Below, piece after piece: positions 17,116-25,162 of a DNA stretch of 64,000 bases; the first letter of the stretch is position 1; every line of letters starts with the position of its first letter. Made by a program: the position numbers and the translations under genes. The notes beneath the pieces were generated by a model. That model was not told the DNA's origin. It was given only the letters and a program-made list of their open reading frames with translations, and ran no database searches. The DNA lies in the NCBI RefSeq assembly GCF_025567085.1, contig NZ_JAOQJN010000003.1:334166-398165 (forward strand), written 5' to 3'. The stretch is from Bovifimicola ammoniilytica. GTDB lineage: Bacteria > Bacillota > Clostridia > Lachnospirales > Lachnospiraceae.

Positions 17116-17278
17116 TTTATCCTCTTTTCTGTTTAATATAGAACCGGTAGTTACACTTATTATTCTTAAATGTCTAAAATTAATTCCTGATAAATGAATA
17201 TAATTTTGCAATGTTTTGTGATATTTTTTGTGATACTTTTATATCGCTTTATCCGACATTTTCTTATACAATAATAAT

Positions 17279-17560
17279 GCCCCAAGCTAAATATAATAAT
17301 ATCTAGCTTAGGGCGAATAATCATATCCGTGTTACCACCTAAATTCAGTAAACTGCACTCATTATCTTCCTTTTAACGGTGGACCTCCGTTGAAGCCTAC
17401 TTGCAAATAAATTGTTTTCGGTTCAAAGCTCTGAGACTGGTTCACTATTACTCTGATAAAGACTTGCACCATACGTCTTCTCTCTGAAATCTTCATAATA
17501 ACTACTATCTCTCTTCATAGCCTTTGCTATATTAATTAATCTCTATAAAGGTATCATAGA
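17279..17560 (-). promoter_or_regulatory. T-box leader of proS
   Basis: The leader carries the 14-nt T-box AGGTGGTAACACGG (17340-17327). A terminator hairpin GCCCTAAGCTA/TAGCTTGGGGC (17314-17279) can compete with the antiterminator. Upstream, a long structured stem I region contains an AGAGA motif and the segment GTGAACCAGTC (17446-17436), where the specifier should lie. CCA (Pro) fits the gene, but I cannot exclude a neighbouring frame by eye. Uncharged tRNA-Pro would favour readthrough into proS. Confidence 0.9.
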
Positions 17561-17613
17561 GATTGGTTAAAGTCAAGATTTTTCATATCTAATTACATAA
17601 TTAATCAGGTGAT

Positions 17614-18549
17614 TTATTCATGTATTCTTCTGACAATTCTATATACTATATCCGATTCATTTATTAACGGCTCTCGCTGTGCAAAGAATATAATTCCATC
17701 TGTAGGTGCCTTAATCTGTTCTTTGACTTCTCCCTCAAATGGATCTATAATTTCCGCTACGACTTCCCCATAATGAACTTCCTTGCCGATTTTCTTTAAT
17801 TTTCTTAAGAAGCCACCACTTCCCGAATAAATATTTGTAAGTGAATCTTCATCTATAACATGGCTTATATACCCGCTAAGGCTGTCGTATCTGATTATTC
17901 CCATTCTTGTAAGAAAACGAAGAACCGCTGATACTGATTGTTTAGCCTTTTCTTCATTAATTGACTCATTGTATCCTGAATATACTGAAAATGCTGCTGT
18001 CATCTCATTCTGCCAGTTATAATTCAAAGTTGTAGTATCAATTGGCTGTGGTTTTCTTACAACCACAAATGGTAATCCGAACAGATTAGCAAGTGAGGTA
18101 TTCTGATAACCTGTCTCCATCATTCTTATATGTGGTATAAATTCGCCGTCCGCATAAAATGACGGAAACTGTATTCCAAATGTATAATTCTTCACATATT
18201 CCATAATATGTCTGGCAATTCTCTCATTTGTCTTACCAAATTCTCTGCCCGGATATGATCTGTTAATGTCCTCGTCCTCCACGCCCCAGAATTTTCTTCC
18301 AGTATTTAACGCATATGGATTAACTGTTGGTATAACAAGCACTGATTTATTTGCACAGATATTTCCGTTATGCTCAAGTCCTTTTAATGTTTTCACAATC
18401 TGCGAACATATATAAGTCTGCTGAATCTCTGTACCTCGCATTGAACCGATAATACATGCTGATTCTTCACCTTTTCCAAATAAATATCCATTAACTACCA
18501 TATCATCTCTGTATGGCGATTTTATTCTGCATATTTCTACCTTATTCAT
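17614..18549 (-). CDS. Succinylglutamate desuccinylase/aspartoacylase-family protein with lost catalytic residues
   Basis: Paralogue of the next gene upstream. It keeps the fold, including the ending (PTDGIIFFAQREPLI) that matches the C-terminal barrel of M14 amidohydrolases. The zinc motif HxxE reads RGTE (Arg38), the second zinc His segment reads GIQFPSF where the paralogue has IDVHGSD, and the catalytic Glu region reads FSVYSGY where the paralogue has FAVECGI. It may be a non-catalytic partner or binding protein. ATG 18549 follows AGGAGG; the longer frame to 18603 overlaps the previous gene. The gap to that gene is 10 bp. Confidence 0.85.
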   Translation of the reverse strand: MNKVEICRIKSPYRDDMVVNGYLFGKGEESACIIGSMRGTEIQQTYICSQIVKTLKGLEHNGNICANKSVLVIPTVNPYALNTGRKFWGVEDEDINRSYPGREFGKTNERIARHIMEYVKNYTFGIQFPSFYADGEFIPHIRMMETGYQNTSLANLFGLPFVVVRKPQPIDTTTLNYNWQNEMTAAFSVYSGYNESINEEKAKQSVSAVLRFLTRMGIIRYDSLSGYISHVIDEDSLTNIYSGSGGFLRKLKKIGKEVHYGEVVAEIIDPFEGEVKEQIKAPTDGIIFFAQREPLINESDIVYRIVRRIHE

Positions 18550-18559
18550 TGTAATCCTC

Positions 18560-19531
18560 CTAATCCCCACATATAAGTATTCGTGCCAGCAAAGCACCCT
18601 CATACACCATCGGAAATTCTCTTATGGTAAATAAGATTCCATCATGATTAGCCCTGACTTCCTGAAGCACTTCATTTTTCATAACATCGACTATTCTACC
18701 TATAAGCTGTCCCTCTTTCAATTCTGCAAAGTCACTGATTTCCGAAATAAATAATCCAGACTTATCAGCTCTTATGAATTCCACACCATCATCATTGCAG
18801 ACCGGAGCCTCTGATACATTGTATTTTTCTCCACTCCAGATTTCAAATTCCGACATCACATTGAATATTCCCTCGACGATCTTATCTCCATCAGCTTTAT
18901 TGATTGAGTTACCTATGCCACATTCTACTGCAAATGCAGGAACCCCCATACAATTTAAGCTATGTGTAAGTGTCGAATCTGACACAGTGGGATTTGGATT
19001 AATCCATATTACATTTGCATTTATAAGTCTTGCATATGGTAAAACTTTATCCGCAAAATCCTCATTTAATCGGACCTGCAAGCTTTCTCTTGAGAAGATG
19101 TCACTTCCATGGACATCGATACATATTGAAGAACCCAGGACATTTTCCGTTAATGCAAATGCAATTCTCTCCATCATTCTTCCGTTTGCCGAACCTGGAA
19201 ATATATGGTTCATATCAAGCCGCTCTTTTGGTATTGTATGGATTGCATTGTCTAAACCTAACATATTTACAGCCGGGTAAATGTCTACTATCCCTTTAAG
19301 ACAATCTCTATTCTCCTCTATTCTCTTAATGAGTTCATAGCAGATATACTGTCCCTCCATCTCATCTCCATGAATTCCTGTTACAATGGAAATTCTTTTT
19401 AGATTCTTCTTCTCTAATTCATTATTACTTAACTCTTTATATTCTTCAGGCACTAATCTATTTCTTACAAGCTTTAATCTCTCTCCTACCGGTAATTCCA
19501 GACTAAATATATTCTCATACATATCTATCAT
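18560..19531 (-). CDS. Succinylglutamate desuccinylase/aspartoacylase-family (M14) zinc amidohydrolase
   Basis: Probably deacylates an N-acyl amino acid or related amide. HGDEMEG provides zinc ligands His54 and Glu57. IDVHGSD gives the third ligand, and VECGIGNS carries the catalytic Glu. A C-terminal domain of about 70 residues (VRANHDGILFTIREFPMV) is typical for the family. The substrate is unknown. The start at 19531 (MIDMYEN) could also be the ATG three codons later. It forms a two-gene unit with the degenerate paralogue downstream. Confidence 0.88.
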   Translation of the reverse strand: MIDMYENIFSLELPVGERLKLVRNRLVPEEYKELSNNELEKKNLKRISIVTGIHGDEMEGQYICYELIKRIEENRDCLKGIVDIYPAVNMLGLDNAIHTIPKERLDMNHIFPGSANGRMMERIAFALTENVLGSSICIDVHGSDIFSRESLQVRLNEDFADKVLPYARLINANVIWINPNPTVSDSTLTHSLNCMGVPAFAVECGIGNSINKADGDKIVEGIFNVMSEFEIWSGEKYNVSEAPVCNDDGVEFIRADKSGLFISEISDFAELKEGQLIGRIVDVMKNEVLQEVRANHDGILFTIREFPMVYEGALLARILICGD

Positions 19532-19562
19532 TCTCTTTCTAAATCAAACTAATCTACCACAA

Positions 19563-19610
19563 AAAAGGAAAGCCTATTCTCCATCCCGTGGAGCATACTA
19601 AGCTTTCCTG
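19563..19610 (-). terminator. Terminator of tRNA-Leu(UAG)
   Basis: A stem AGGAAAGC/GCTTTCCT with an inner hairpin (CTCCACGGGATGGAG), followed by TTTTTT on the minus strand, immediately after the tRNA. Confidence 0.85.
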
Positions 19611-19613
19611 TAG

Positions 19614-19694
19614 TGCGGATGACAGGAATCGAACCTGCACGGTCTCCCACTAGATCCTAAGTCTAGCGCGTCTGCCAGTTCCGCCACATCCGCA
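19614..19694 (-). tRNA. tRNA-Leu (anticodon UAG)
   Basis: Acceptor TGCGGAT/ATCCGCA, anticodon loop CTTAGGA in stem CTAGA/TCTAG, an enlarged variable arm typical of Leu, and T-loop GTTCGAT. CCA is not encoded. It stands alone with its own promoter and terminator. Confidence 0.97.
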
Positions 19695-19717
19695 TTTCAC
19701 GTTTAACGCGCTTTAAT

Positions 19718-19746
19718 ATGATACCATTCATATATTATTTTGTCAA
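19718..19746 (-). promoter_or_regulatory. Promoter of tRNA-Leu(UAG)
   Basis: TTGACA (19746-19741), 17-bp spacer, TATCAT (19723-19718) on the minus strand, placed 24 bp before the tRNA. Confidence 0.85.
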
Positions 19747-19760
19747 TCAGATTTTATTCT

Positions 19761-19815
19761 CATTTATTTATCTCGCATTTATTTATCTCACATTTATTTA
19801 TCTCACATTTATTTA
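19761..19815. repeat. 15-bp tandem repeat upstream of ktrB
   Basis: The unit catttatttatctca is present 3.7 times with a single base change. It lies between the tRNA-Leu promoter and the ktrB promoter, so copy changes would alter the spacing of these divergent promoters. Confidence 0.85.
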
Positions 19816-19818
19816 TTA

Positions 19819-19846
19819 TTGCAAAATATATTTTTACCTTTATAAT
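19819..19846 (+). promoter_or_regulatory. Promoter of ktrB-ktrA
   Basis: TTGCAA (19819-19824), 16-bp spacer, TATAAT (19841-19846) on the plus strand, 37 bp before the start codon. Confidence 0.75.
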
Positions 19847-19882
19847 ATACATATATTAATGTTTTAAGAAATGAGGTTTAAA

Positions 19883-21265
19883 ATGAGCTTATCTAATCCT
19901 AAGCATAAATTGCAGCTTTCAACCACACAAATGATTGCCCTCGGATTTCTGCTTACAGTTGTCGGAGGTTCTTTATTACTAATGCTGCCGGTTTCATCAG
20001 CTGACGGCACCTACACACCTTTTGTCGATGCACTTTTTACATCTACCACATCAGTATGTGTGACTGGTCTGGTCGTTGTAAATACATTCGAACACTGGAG
20101 TCTTTTTGGACAAATTGTTATATTATTTCTTATACAATGCGGCGGACTCGGCATCATTACATTTACAACTTCTCTTATGTTGCTTTTACACAAAAAGGTA
20201 ACTTTAAAGGGTCGTATGCTGCTGCAGGATGCATTTAACCTGGATTCGCTATCAGGACTTGTCAGATTTACACACAAAGTTCTTATCGGAACATTTACAA
20301 TTGAATTTATTGGAGCATTTTTCTATTCATTTACATTTATTCCTGATTTCGGACTGGCTAAAGGCATATGGATATCTGTATTTACCTCAATTTCTGCATT
20401 CTGTAATGCAGGTATTGACTTAATCGGACCATCCAGTCTTGCTGGATATGCAACAAATGTTAACGTAAATCTTACGACAATGTTTCTTATTACAATGGGA
20501 GGACTTGGTTTTATCGTGTGGTTTGACATCTTAAAGAATATACGTGCCATAAGAAATAAAGAAATGCCACATACTGCCTTCTTTAACAGACTGTGTCTGC
20601 ATACTAAAATAGTTCTGACAGTCAGTATTTCGCTTATTATAATCGGTGCAGTTATTGTATTTGCTTTCGAATATAATAATCCTGCTACCATAGGAAATAT
20701 GTCTGTTCCTCATAAAATTCTTGCATCATTTTTCCAGTCCGTTACCACAAGAACGGCAGGGTTCTTTACATTTTCACAGAAAGGTATGCGTGATGCAACT
20801 ACATTGTTCTGTCTGATTCTTATGTTTATCGGTGGTTCTCCGGTTGGAACGGCAGGTGGTGTCAAGACTACTACGCTTGCGCTTATCATTATTGCTGCAA
20901 TGTCGGCTGTAAAAGGCAGCGAATACGGAACAGCCTATGGCAGACGTATCCCAAACAGAACTATGAGAAAGGCTCTGGCTGTTGTCTTAGCAAGTTTATG
21001 TTTCTTATTTACGAGTATAATAATATTATCGACTTATACAGGTGGCGATTTACTTGACATTGTGTTTGAATCGACAAGCGCAATTGGAACCGTAGGACTT
21101 ACAAGAGATTATACTGCCACACTTGATTTATCAGGTAAAGTCATTATAATCATATGTATGTATGCTGGCAGACTCGGTCCAATGACTCTGCCTATCATAT
21201 TCAGTTCAAGAAAAAGTAAATATGGTCTGGCAATGTTCCCTCGTGAGGATATTACTGTTGGATAA
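19883..21265 (+). CDS. ktrB: Trk/Ktr-type potassium transporter membrane subunit
   Basis: Integral membrane subunit that imports K+ together with the cytosolic nucleotide-binding partner encoded next. The 460 residues hold four repeated M1-P-M2 units with selectivity glycines, seen in TSVCVTGL, AFCNAGID, TTRTAGFF and SAIGTVGL. I chose ATG 19883, which follows AAATGAGG; the ATG at 19871 is part of the ribosome site. A 39-bp gap separates it from ktrA. Pairing with a single short RCK protein favours KtrAB over TrkAH. Confidence 0.94.
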   Translation: MSLSNPKHKLQLSTTQMIALGFLLTVVGGSLLLMLPVSSADGTYTPFVDALFTSTTSVCVTGLVVVNTFEHWSLFGQIVILFLIQCGGLGIITFTTSLMLLLHKKVTLKGRMLLQDAFNLDSLSGLVRFTHKVLIGTFTIEFIGAFFYSFTFIPDFGLAKGIWISVFTSISAFCNAGIDLIGPSSLAGYATNVNVNLTTMFLITMGGLGFIVWFDILKNIRAIRNKEMPHTAFFNRLCLHTKIVLTVSISLIIIGAVIVFAFEYNNPATIGNMSVPHKILASFFQSVTTRTAGFFTFSQKGMRDATTLFCLILMFIGGSPVGTAGGVKTTTLALIIIAAMSAVKGSEYGTAYGRRIPNRTMRKALAVVLASLCFLFTSIIILSTYTGGDLLDIVFESTSAIGTVGLTRDYTATLDLSGKVIIIICMYAGRLGPMTLPIIFSSRKSKYGLAMFPREDITVG

Positions 21266-21304
21266 TTATATAAAATAAATGAATGTAGAGAAATGAGGAT
21301 TAAT

Positions 21305-21958
21305 ATGAAAAAGAAAACTTTTGCAGTATTTGGCTTAGGAAAATTTGGAGAAAGTGTTGCACGTGAGCTTGCACAAATCGGTGCTGAAGTCCTTGCTATT
21401 GATGTAGACGAAGAAAAAGTTCATGAAATTGCACCATATGTTACACGTGCAATGAAGGTTGATGTATGTGATAAGGAGACTATGGAGTCTCTTGGTCTTT
21501 CTAATATGGACGGTGTAATTATCTCTATTACAGGTAATCTTGATGCAAGTATTATGGCAACAATTCTTTGTAAAGAGGCCGGTGTTCCTTATATTATGGC
21601 AAAATCCGGTGAGGAAATTCACTCAACAATACTCAAAAAAGTCGGTGCTGATAAGGTGATTATTCCCGAAAAGGAATCAGGACTTCGTGTTGCAAGAAGC
21701 CTTATTTCCGGTAATTTCAAGGAATTTATTGAATTATCAAGTACGATACGAATGATAGAAATTGCAGCAAGAGAGGACTGGGTAGGCAAAACTTTACGAG
21801 AACTTAATCTCCGTAAACGCTTAAATATCAATGTTATAGGTATTCGTGACAAGAACGAGATTGTTATGAATCTAGACCCTGATATTCCAATTAAAAAAGA
21901 ATATTCATTTATAGTTGTATTAGACAAACGTGATTTACCAAGACTTATGAAATCGTAA
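21305..21958 (+). CDS. ktrA: Potassium uptake regulatory subunit KtrA/TrkA (RCK domain)
   Basis: Cytosolic gating subunit. It has one Rossmann-type RCK_N domain beginning VFGLGKFGES (dinucleotide-binding GxGxFG) and one TrkA_C domain of about 80 residues starting near IEIAARE. At 217 residues it is the single-RCK length of KtrA rather than the doubled TrkA of enterobacteria. ATG 21305 follows GAAATGAGG; the in-frame ATG at 21293 lies within that ribosome site. It is second in the ktrB-ktrA operon. Confidence 0.94.
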   Translation: MKKKTFAVFGLGKFGESVARELAQIGAEVLAIDVDEEKVHEIAPYVTRAMKVDVCDKETMESLGLSNMDGVIISITGNLDASIMATILCKEAGVPYIMAKSGEEIHSTILKKVGADKVIIPEKESGLRVARSLISGNFKEFIELSSTIRMIEIAAREDWVGKTLRELNLRKRLNINVIGIRDKNEIVMNLDPDIPIKKEYSFIVVLDKRDLPRLMKS

Positions 21959-22059
21959 TTTTACTATAAACTTATCTACTGTGCAGAAGTTATGCAGATA
22001 TCTTTTTCGTTATTAATTATTTTGGTTCATTAATGTCATACACTCCGATTTCTATATAT

Positions 22060-22097
22060 TTAGCCATACACTCAGACCGGCGTGTATGGCTAAAATA
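22060..22097. terminator. Inverted repeat between convergent ktrA and PAP2 genes
   Basis: Arms TTTAGCCATACAC and GTGTATGGCTAAA around a short loop, overlapping the PAP2 stop codon. It can fold on either strand and probably ends both transcripts, although the T-runs are short. Confidence 0.6.
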
Positions 22098-22593
22098 CAT
22101 AGAATCCCATAACCCCACACACAATTCCAATTATCAAGCCCCCGATTACATCACGTATATAGTGAACACCTGCTACCGGTCTTATAACCGCAATAGCAAC
22201 ACTTATTAACATCATAATAATACCAAGCCGCACATTAACATACATTGATGCCATTGCAATAATAGTTGCTGTTAATACATGTCTGCTTGGAAATGATTGT
22301 CCTTTTTTATCTTTCTTTATTAATGGTGTAATATTCATTGCCTCATAAGGTCGTTTTTCATTAACTACTTTACGTGCAGCTGTACATATTCCAAAGGTAA
22401 TTAATGGAACAATAATTACTCTGATTATTTCTTCCATTTTACCTTTACCCTGAAATATTTCAAATATTACCAGGACTGCATATTCAACCATTGTAACTGT
22501 TGGCAGACCTTTATATAATATGTTCAATATTTTCATTCTCTTTTCGTTGTCACGAAACCAATTGCTTATTTTAGCATATCTTTCTTCATTCAA
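22090..22593 (-). CDS. PAP2-family membrane phosphatase
   Basis: Phosphatidic-acid or undecaprenyl-pyrophosphate type phosphatase in the membrane. The three signature motifs are KVVNEKRP, SFPSRH and RPVAGVHYIRD, and several hydrophobic helices are visible in 167 residues. The substrate (lipid phosphate versus polyprenyl pyrophosphate) is open. Initiation is a TTG at 22593 preceded by CGAGG. Its stop overlaps the hairpin shared with the convergent ktrA. Confidence 0.9.
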   Translation of the reverse strand: MNEERYAKISNWFRDNEKRMKILNILYKGLPTVTMVEYAVLVIFEIFQGKGKMEEIIRVIIVPLITFGICTAARKVVNEKRPYEAMNITPLIKKDKKGQSFPSRHVLTATIIAMASMYVNVRLGIIMMLISVAIAVIRPVAGVHYIRDVIGGLIIGIVCGVMGFYVF

Positions 22594-22683
22594 TTCTATT
22601 ACCTCGGCGAAAACTTTTTACATAATTACAAATACTTTCTCATCATTATATCACAGGTAAATAAAACTTTAAAGAAATTGCTT

Positions 22684-23367
22684 TTACAGTACATACATAT
22701 ATATGCATAAGAAATGAAGTATACTTCCGCCCAATACAAAGAAGTGCCAGATTGAATGCATATATTTCACTTTACTTCCAATTCCGTATATAACTGCACC
22801 GATTGTATATGAGATTCCACCTGCAACTAATAATTCAATACCTTTACCAGGAACTGCTCTTATAAGTGGCTTAAACGCAAATATAATTGCCCAACCCATT
22901 GCAAGATAACATATCATCGATATTACCTTGAACTTCTCCATATCAATAGCATTAAGAATGATACCGATTACGGCTGCTGCCCATATAACTCCGAATAATA
23001 TCCAGCCAACACTATCTCTTAATGATACAAGTGTAAATGGTGTATATGTTCCTGCTATTAATAAGAAAATCGTACAATGGTCGAATATTCTCATTACTCT
23101 CTTAGCGTTATTAGGCTTTAATGCATGGTAAATACATGACATACTATATAAAATAATCAATGATATTCCGAATACCCAGCTGCTTGCCACGCCCCACATA
23201 TTCTGGTGTCTATATGCCAATGAGACACACAGGCATAATGCTACAATTCCTAGTCCTGCACCTACTCCATGGGAAATAGAGCTTATCAATTCTTCACCTA
23301 ATGTATACTTAGGTATAGCAATCTTCTGTTCCAGATAACTTTTCTTTTTAGTAATTCCACAATCCAT
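22684..23367 (-). CDS. Hemolysin III / PAQR-family membrane protein
   Basis: Seven-helix membrane protein of the HlyIII (YqfA) family. Conserved parts are SHGVGAGLGI, the SCIYHAL metal-type His, FDHCTIFLLIAGTYTP and the C-terminal HSIWHFFVLGGS pair of His residues. Bacterial members have been tied to hemolysis or membrane homeostasis, but the biochemical role is unsettled. ATG 23367 follows GGAGGG. A perfect 20-bp inverted repeat overlaps its promoter. Confidence 0.92.
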   Translation of the reverse strand: MDCGITKKKSYLEQKIAIPKYTLGEELISSISHGVGAGLGIVALCLCVSLAYRHQNMWGVASSWVFGISLIILYSMSCIYHALKPNNAKRVMRIFDHCTIFLLIAGTYTPFTLVSLRDSVGWILFGVIWAAAVIGIILNAIDMEKFKVISMICYLAMGWAIIFAFKPLIRAVPGKGIELLVAGGISYTIGAVIYGIGSKVKYMHSIWHFFVLGGSILHFLCIYMYVL

Positions 23368-23397
23368 GTGTAACCCTCCATTCTATTTTTAAACACA

Positions 23398-23456
23398 AAT
23401 AACTGTATAATGTAGTTTTCATAACTACATTATACAGTTATTGCACTCATTGTCAA
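23398..23456 (-). promoter_or_regulatory. Promoter of hemolysin III gene with perfect 20-bp inverted repeat
   Basis: On the minus strand TTGACA (23456-23451), 16-bp spacer, TATAAT (23434-23429). The -10 lies inside a perfect palindrome with arms 23398-23417 and 23423-23442 (AATAACTGTATAATGTAGTT) and a 5-base loop. No T-run follows, so an operator or a 5' RNA hairpin is more likely than a terminator. Confidence 0.75.
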
Positions 23457-23469
23457 GAGGTTTATATTA

Positions 23470-25125
23470 CTAAATTGTATTTCTTTTGTTAATTAATTCT
23501 ACTATTTCCCTGCTTGCCTCATCATATGAGTTAAAATATATTCCATTTAATCCGTTGTTTGCTGCTGCTTTGATATTTGCCTGTCTGTCATCAACAAATA
23601 TACATGCATCAGGCTCTAAATTATATTTATTAATAAGCTTTTTATAAATCTCTGAATCAGGCTTAGAACATTTTTCTTCGAAAGACAGAATTCCTCCGTC
23701 CATATCAGATATGAAATTAAGTTCTTCCTCACAGTCATTATATAAAGTCTTACTAATATTTGATAAGTACAAAACTCTGATATTTTGCTCTTTCAGACTC
23801 TCTATCCATTCATCGGTATATTCAAATCGTCTTACGATACCTTTCATATCAGAGAATACTTTTCTGACTGCATCTTCTAACTCCGGATATCTTTCTATAT
23901 ATTTATTTATGACTTCAGTTTCTGTCATAATTCCTTTATCATATTCATTCCAGATATCATTTTCTATAATGGCATTGAATATTTCATCTCTTTCTTCTCC
24001 ATCATACCCGATAGATTTAAGATATTGCATAGGAACAAATTCAGCTAATACATTACCAATATCAAATATAACCGTATTAATTTCAGATCTTTCGACTTCT
24101 TTTTTTCGGCTTAATTTATATTTAACAGCTTCTAATACTTTACTAAACAATTTCTTTATATTCTCAGAATTTCTTTTTAATAATTTAATCAATTTGATAA
24201 CAACATATACTATACATATGACAGCAATAATTATTTCTGTAAGTAATGCATATACACACATGTCTTCTCGGCCTCTTGCAACATTTTCCCAATACGGATA
24301 TATAACTCCGTTCGTTTTCATTGAACGTTTTCCATAATTTTTCAATAATTTGACAAGAGATGTTACCGAATATCTGTCATCTGTCTTGACAATATCTCTA
24401 TTATCTGCTGATAAATTAATTCCTTTTTTAACAATCTTATATGCATAATTCTTAGTCAAATCAGGTAATATAACTTCATAATCCGTTATATAAGGTCCTT
24501 CTTCGCCTGTATTAAGCAAATGATATGAAACATATACAGTAGGCTTATTATTACCGGCTTCCTTATTAAGTCTGCCTTCATCTCTTTTAATTACGCCTGA
24601 AATTATATATTCTTTGCCATTAATCTCTACAGTCATACCTTGTATGTCCGTACTTCCAAATAATCGCCATGCCGTATCTTCGTCAAGCACTATCAAATCA
24701 TCCATAAGATTATCAGGTGTAAAGTATGAACCGTTAACTAATTCTAATGGATGAAAGAAGAAGAAATCTCCTCCCACTCCAATAGCCGATACTTCAACAT
24801 TAACATCATCTCTGCTTATGGTTAACTGTCCTTTGGCACTGTAACTGTCAATCCATGTATTATAACCTGATTTATTAGTAAGTGCATTACTCTCTGTAAG
24901 GGTATTCTTCATATTTTCTTCGAACTCCATTACATTATTAAGAGTGAACTTTGCATCTTCTGACATAAATACACTTATATGTGCAGATTTGCCTGAACTG
25001 TCCCATCTGAGTGCAGCATTATGCGATACATCATTATTTTTCTGATAATTAATAATAAGGACCGGAATTATTAGAAGTATAACAGCAACTGCATATTTTA
25101 TTATTCTTTTAATAAAATCTTTCAT
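23470..25125 (-). CDS. Membrane fusion of a MacB-type periplasmic-core domain and a HAD phosphatase
   Basis: Unusual architecture. One N-terminal membrane helix (about 7-25) is followed by about 260 extracytoplasmic residues resembling the MacB/FtsX-like core domain (GSYFTPDNLMDDLIVLDEDTAW split: GSYFT, LIVLDEDTAWRLFG, YIISGVIKRD). A second membrane helix (about 290-315) leads to a cytoplasmic HAD domain with DIGNVL, LSNIS, SKPDSEIY and FVDDRQAN, the four HAD motifs of the YihX-like group. ATG 25125 follows GGAG. It ends an operon with sugar ABC permeases and an HlyD-like protein. A sugar-phosphate phosphatase controlled from outside is speculation. Confidence 0.85.
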   Translation of the reverse strand: MKDFIKRIIKYAVAVILLIIPVLIINYQKNNDVSHNAALRWDSSGKSAHISVFMSEDAKFTLNNVMEFEENMKNTLTESNALTNKSGYNTWIDSYSAKGQLTISRDDVNVEVSAIGVGGDFFFFHPLELVNGSYFTPDNLMDDLIVLDEDTAWRLFGSTDIQGMTVEINGKEYIISGVIKRDEGRLNKEAGNNKPTVYVSYHLLNTGEEGPYITDYEVILPDLTKNYAYKIVKKGINLSADNRDIVKTDDRYSVTSLVKLLKNYGKRSMKTNGVIYPYWENVARGREDMCVYALLTEIIIAVICIVYVVIKLIKLLKRNSENIKKLFSKVLEAVKYKLSRKKEVERSEINTVIFDIGNVLAEFVPMQYLKSIGYDGEERDEIFNAIIENDIWNEYDKGIMTETEVINKYIERYPELEDAVRKVFSDMKGIVRRFEYTDEWIESLKEQNIRVLYLSNISKTLYNDCEEELNFISDMDGGILSFEEKCSKPDSEIYKKLINKYNLEPDACIFVDDRQANIKAAANNGLNGIYFNSYDEASREIVELINKRNTI

Positions 25126-25162
25126 AATCAGTCTCCATTTCAAGGTCGCTTATGCGCCTGGG

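Noticed and set aside
23470..25125. Sequencing frameshift joining two genes as explanation for the MacB/HAD protein
   Set aside because: The junction is in frame without a stop or ribosome site, and the membrane topology is consistent. A frame error would normally leave overlapping remnants, which are not seen.
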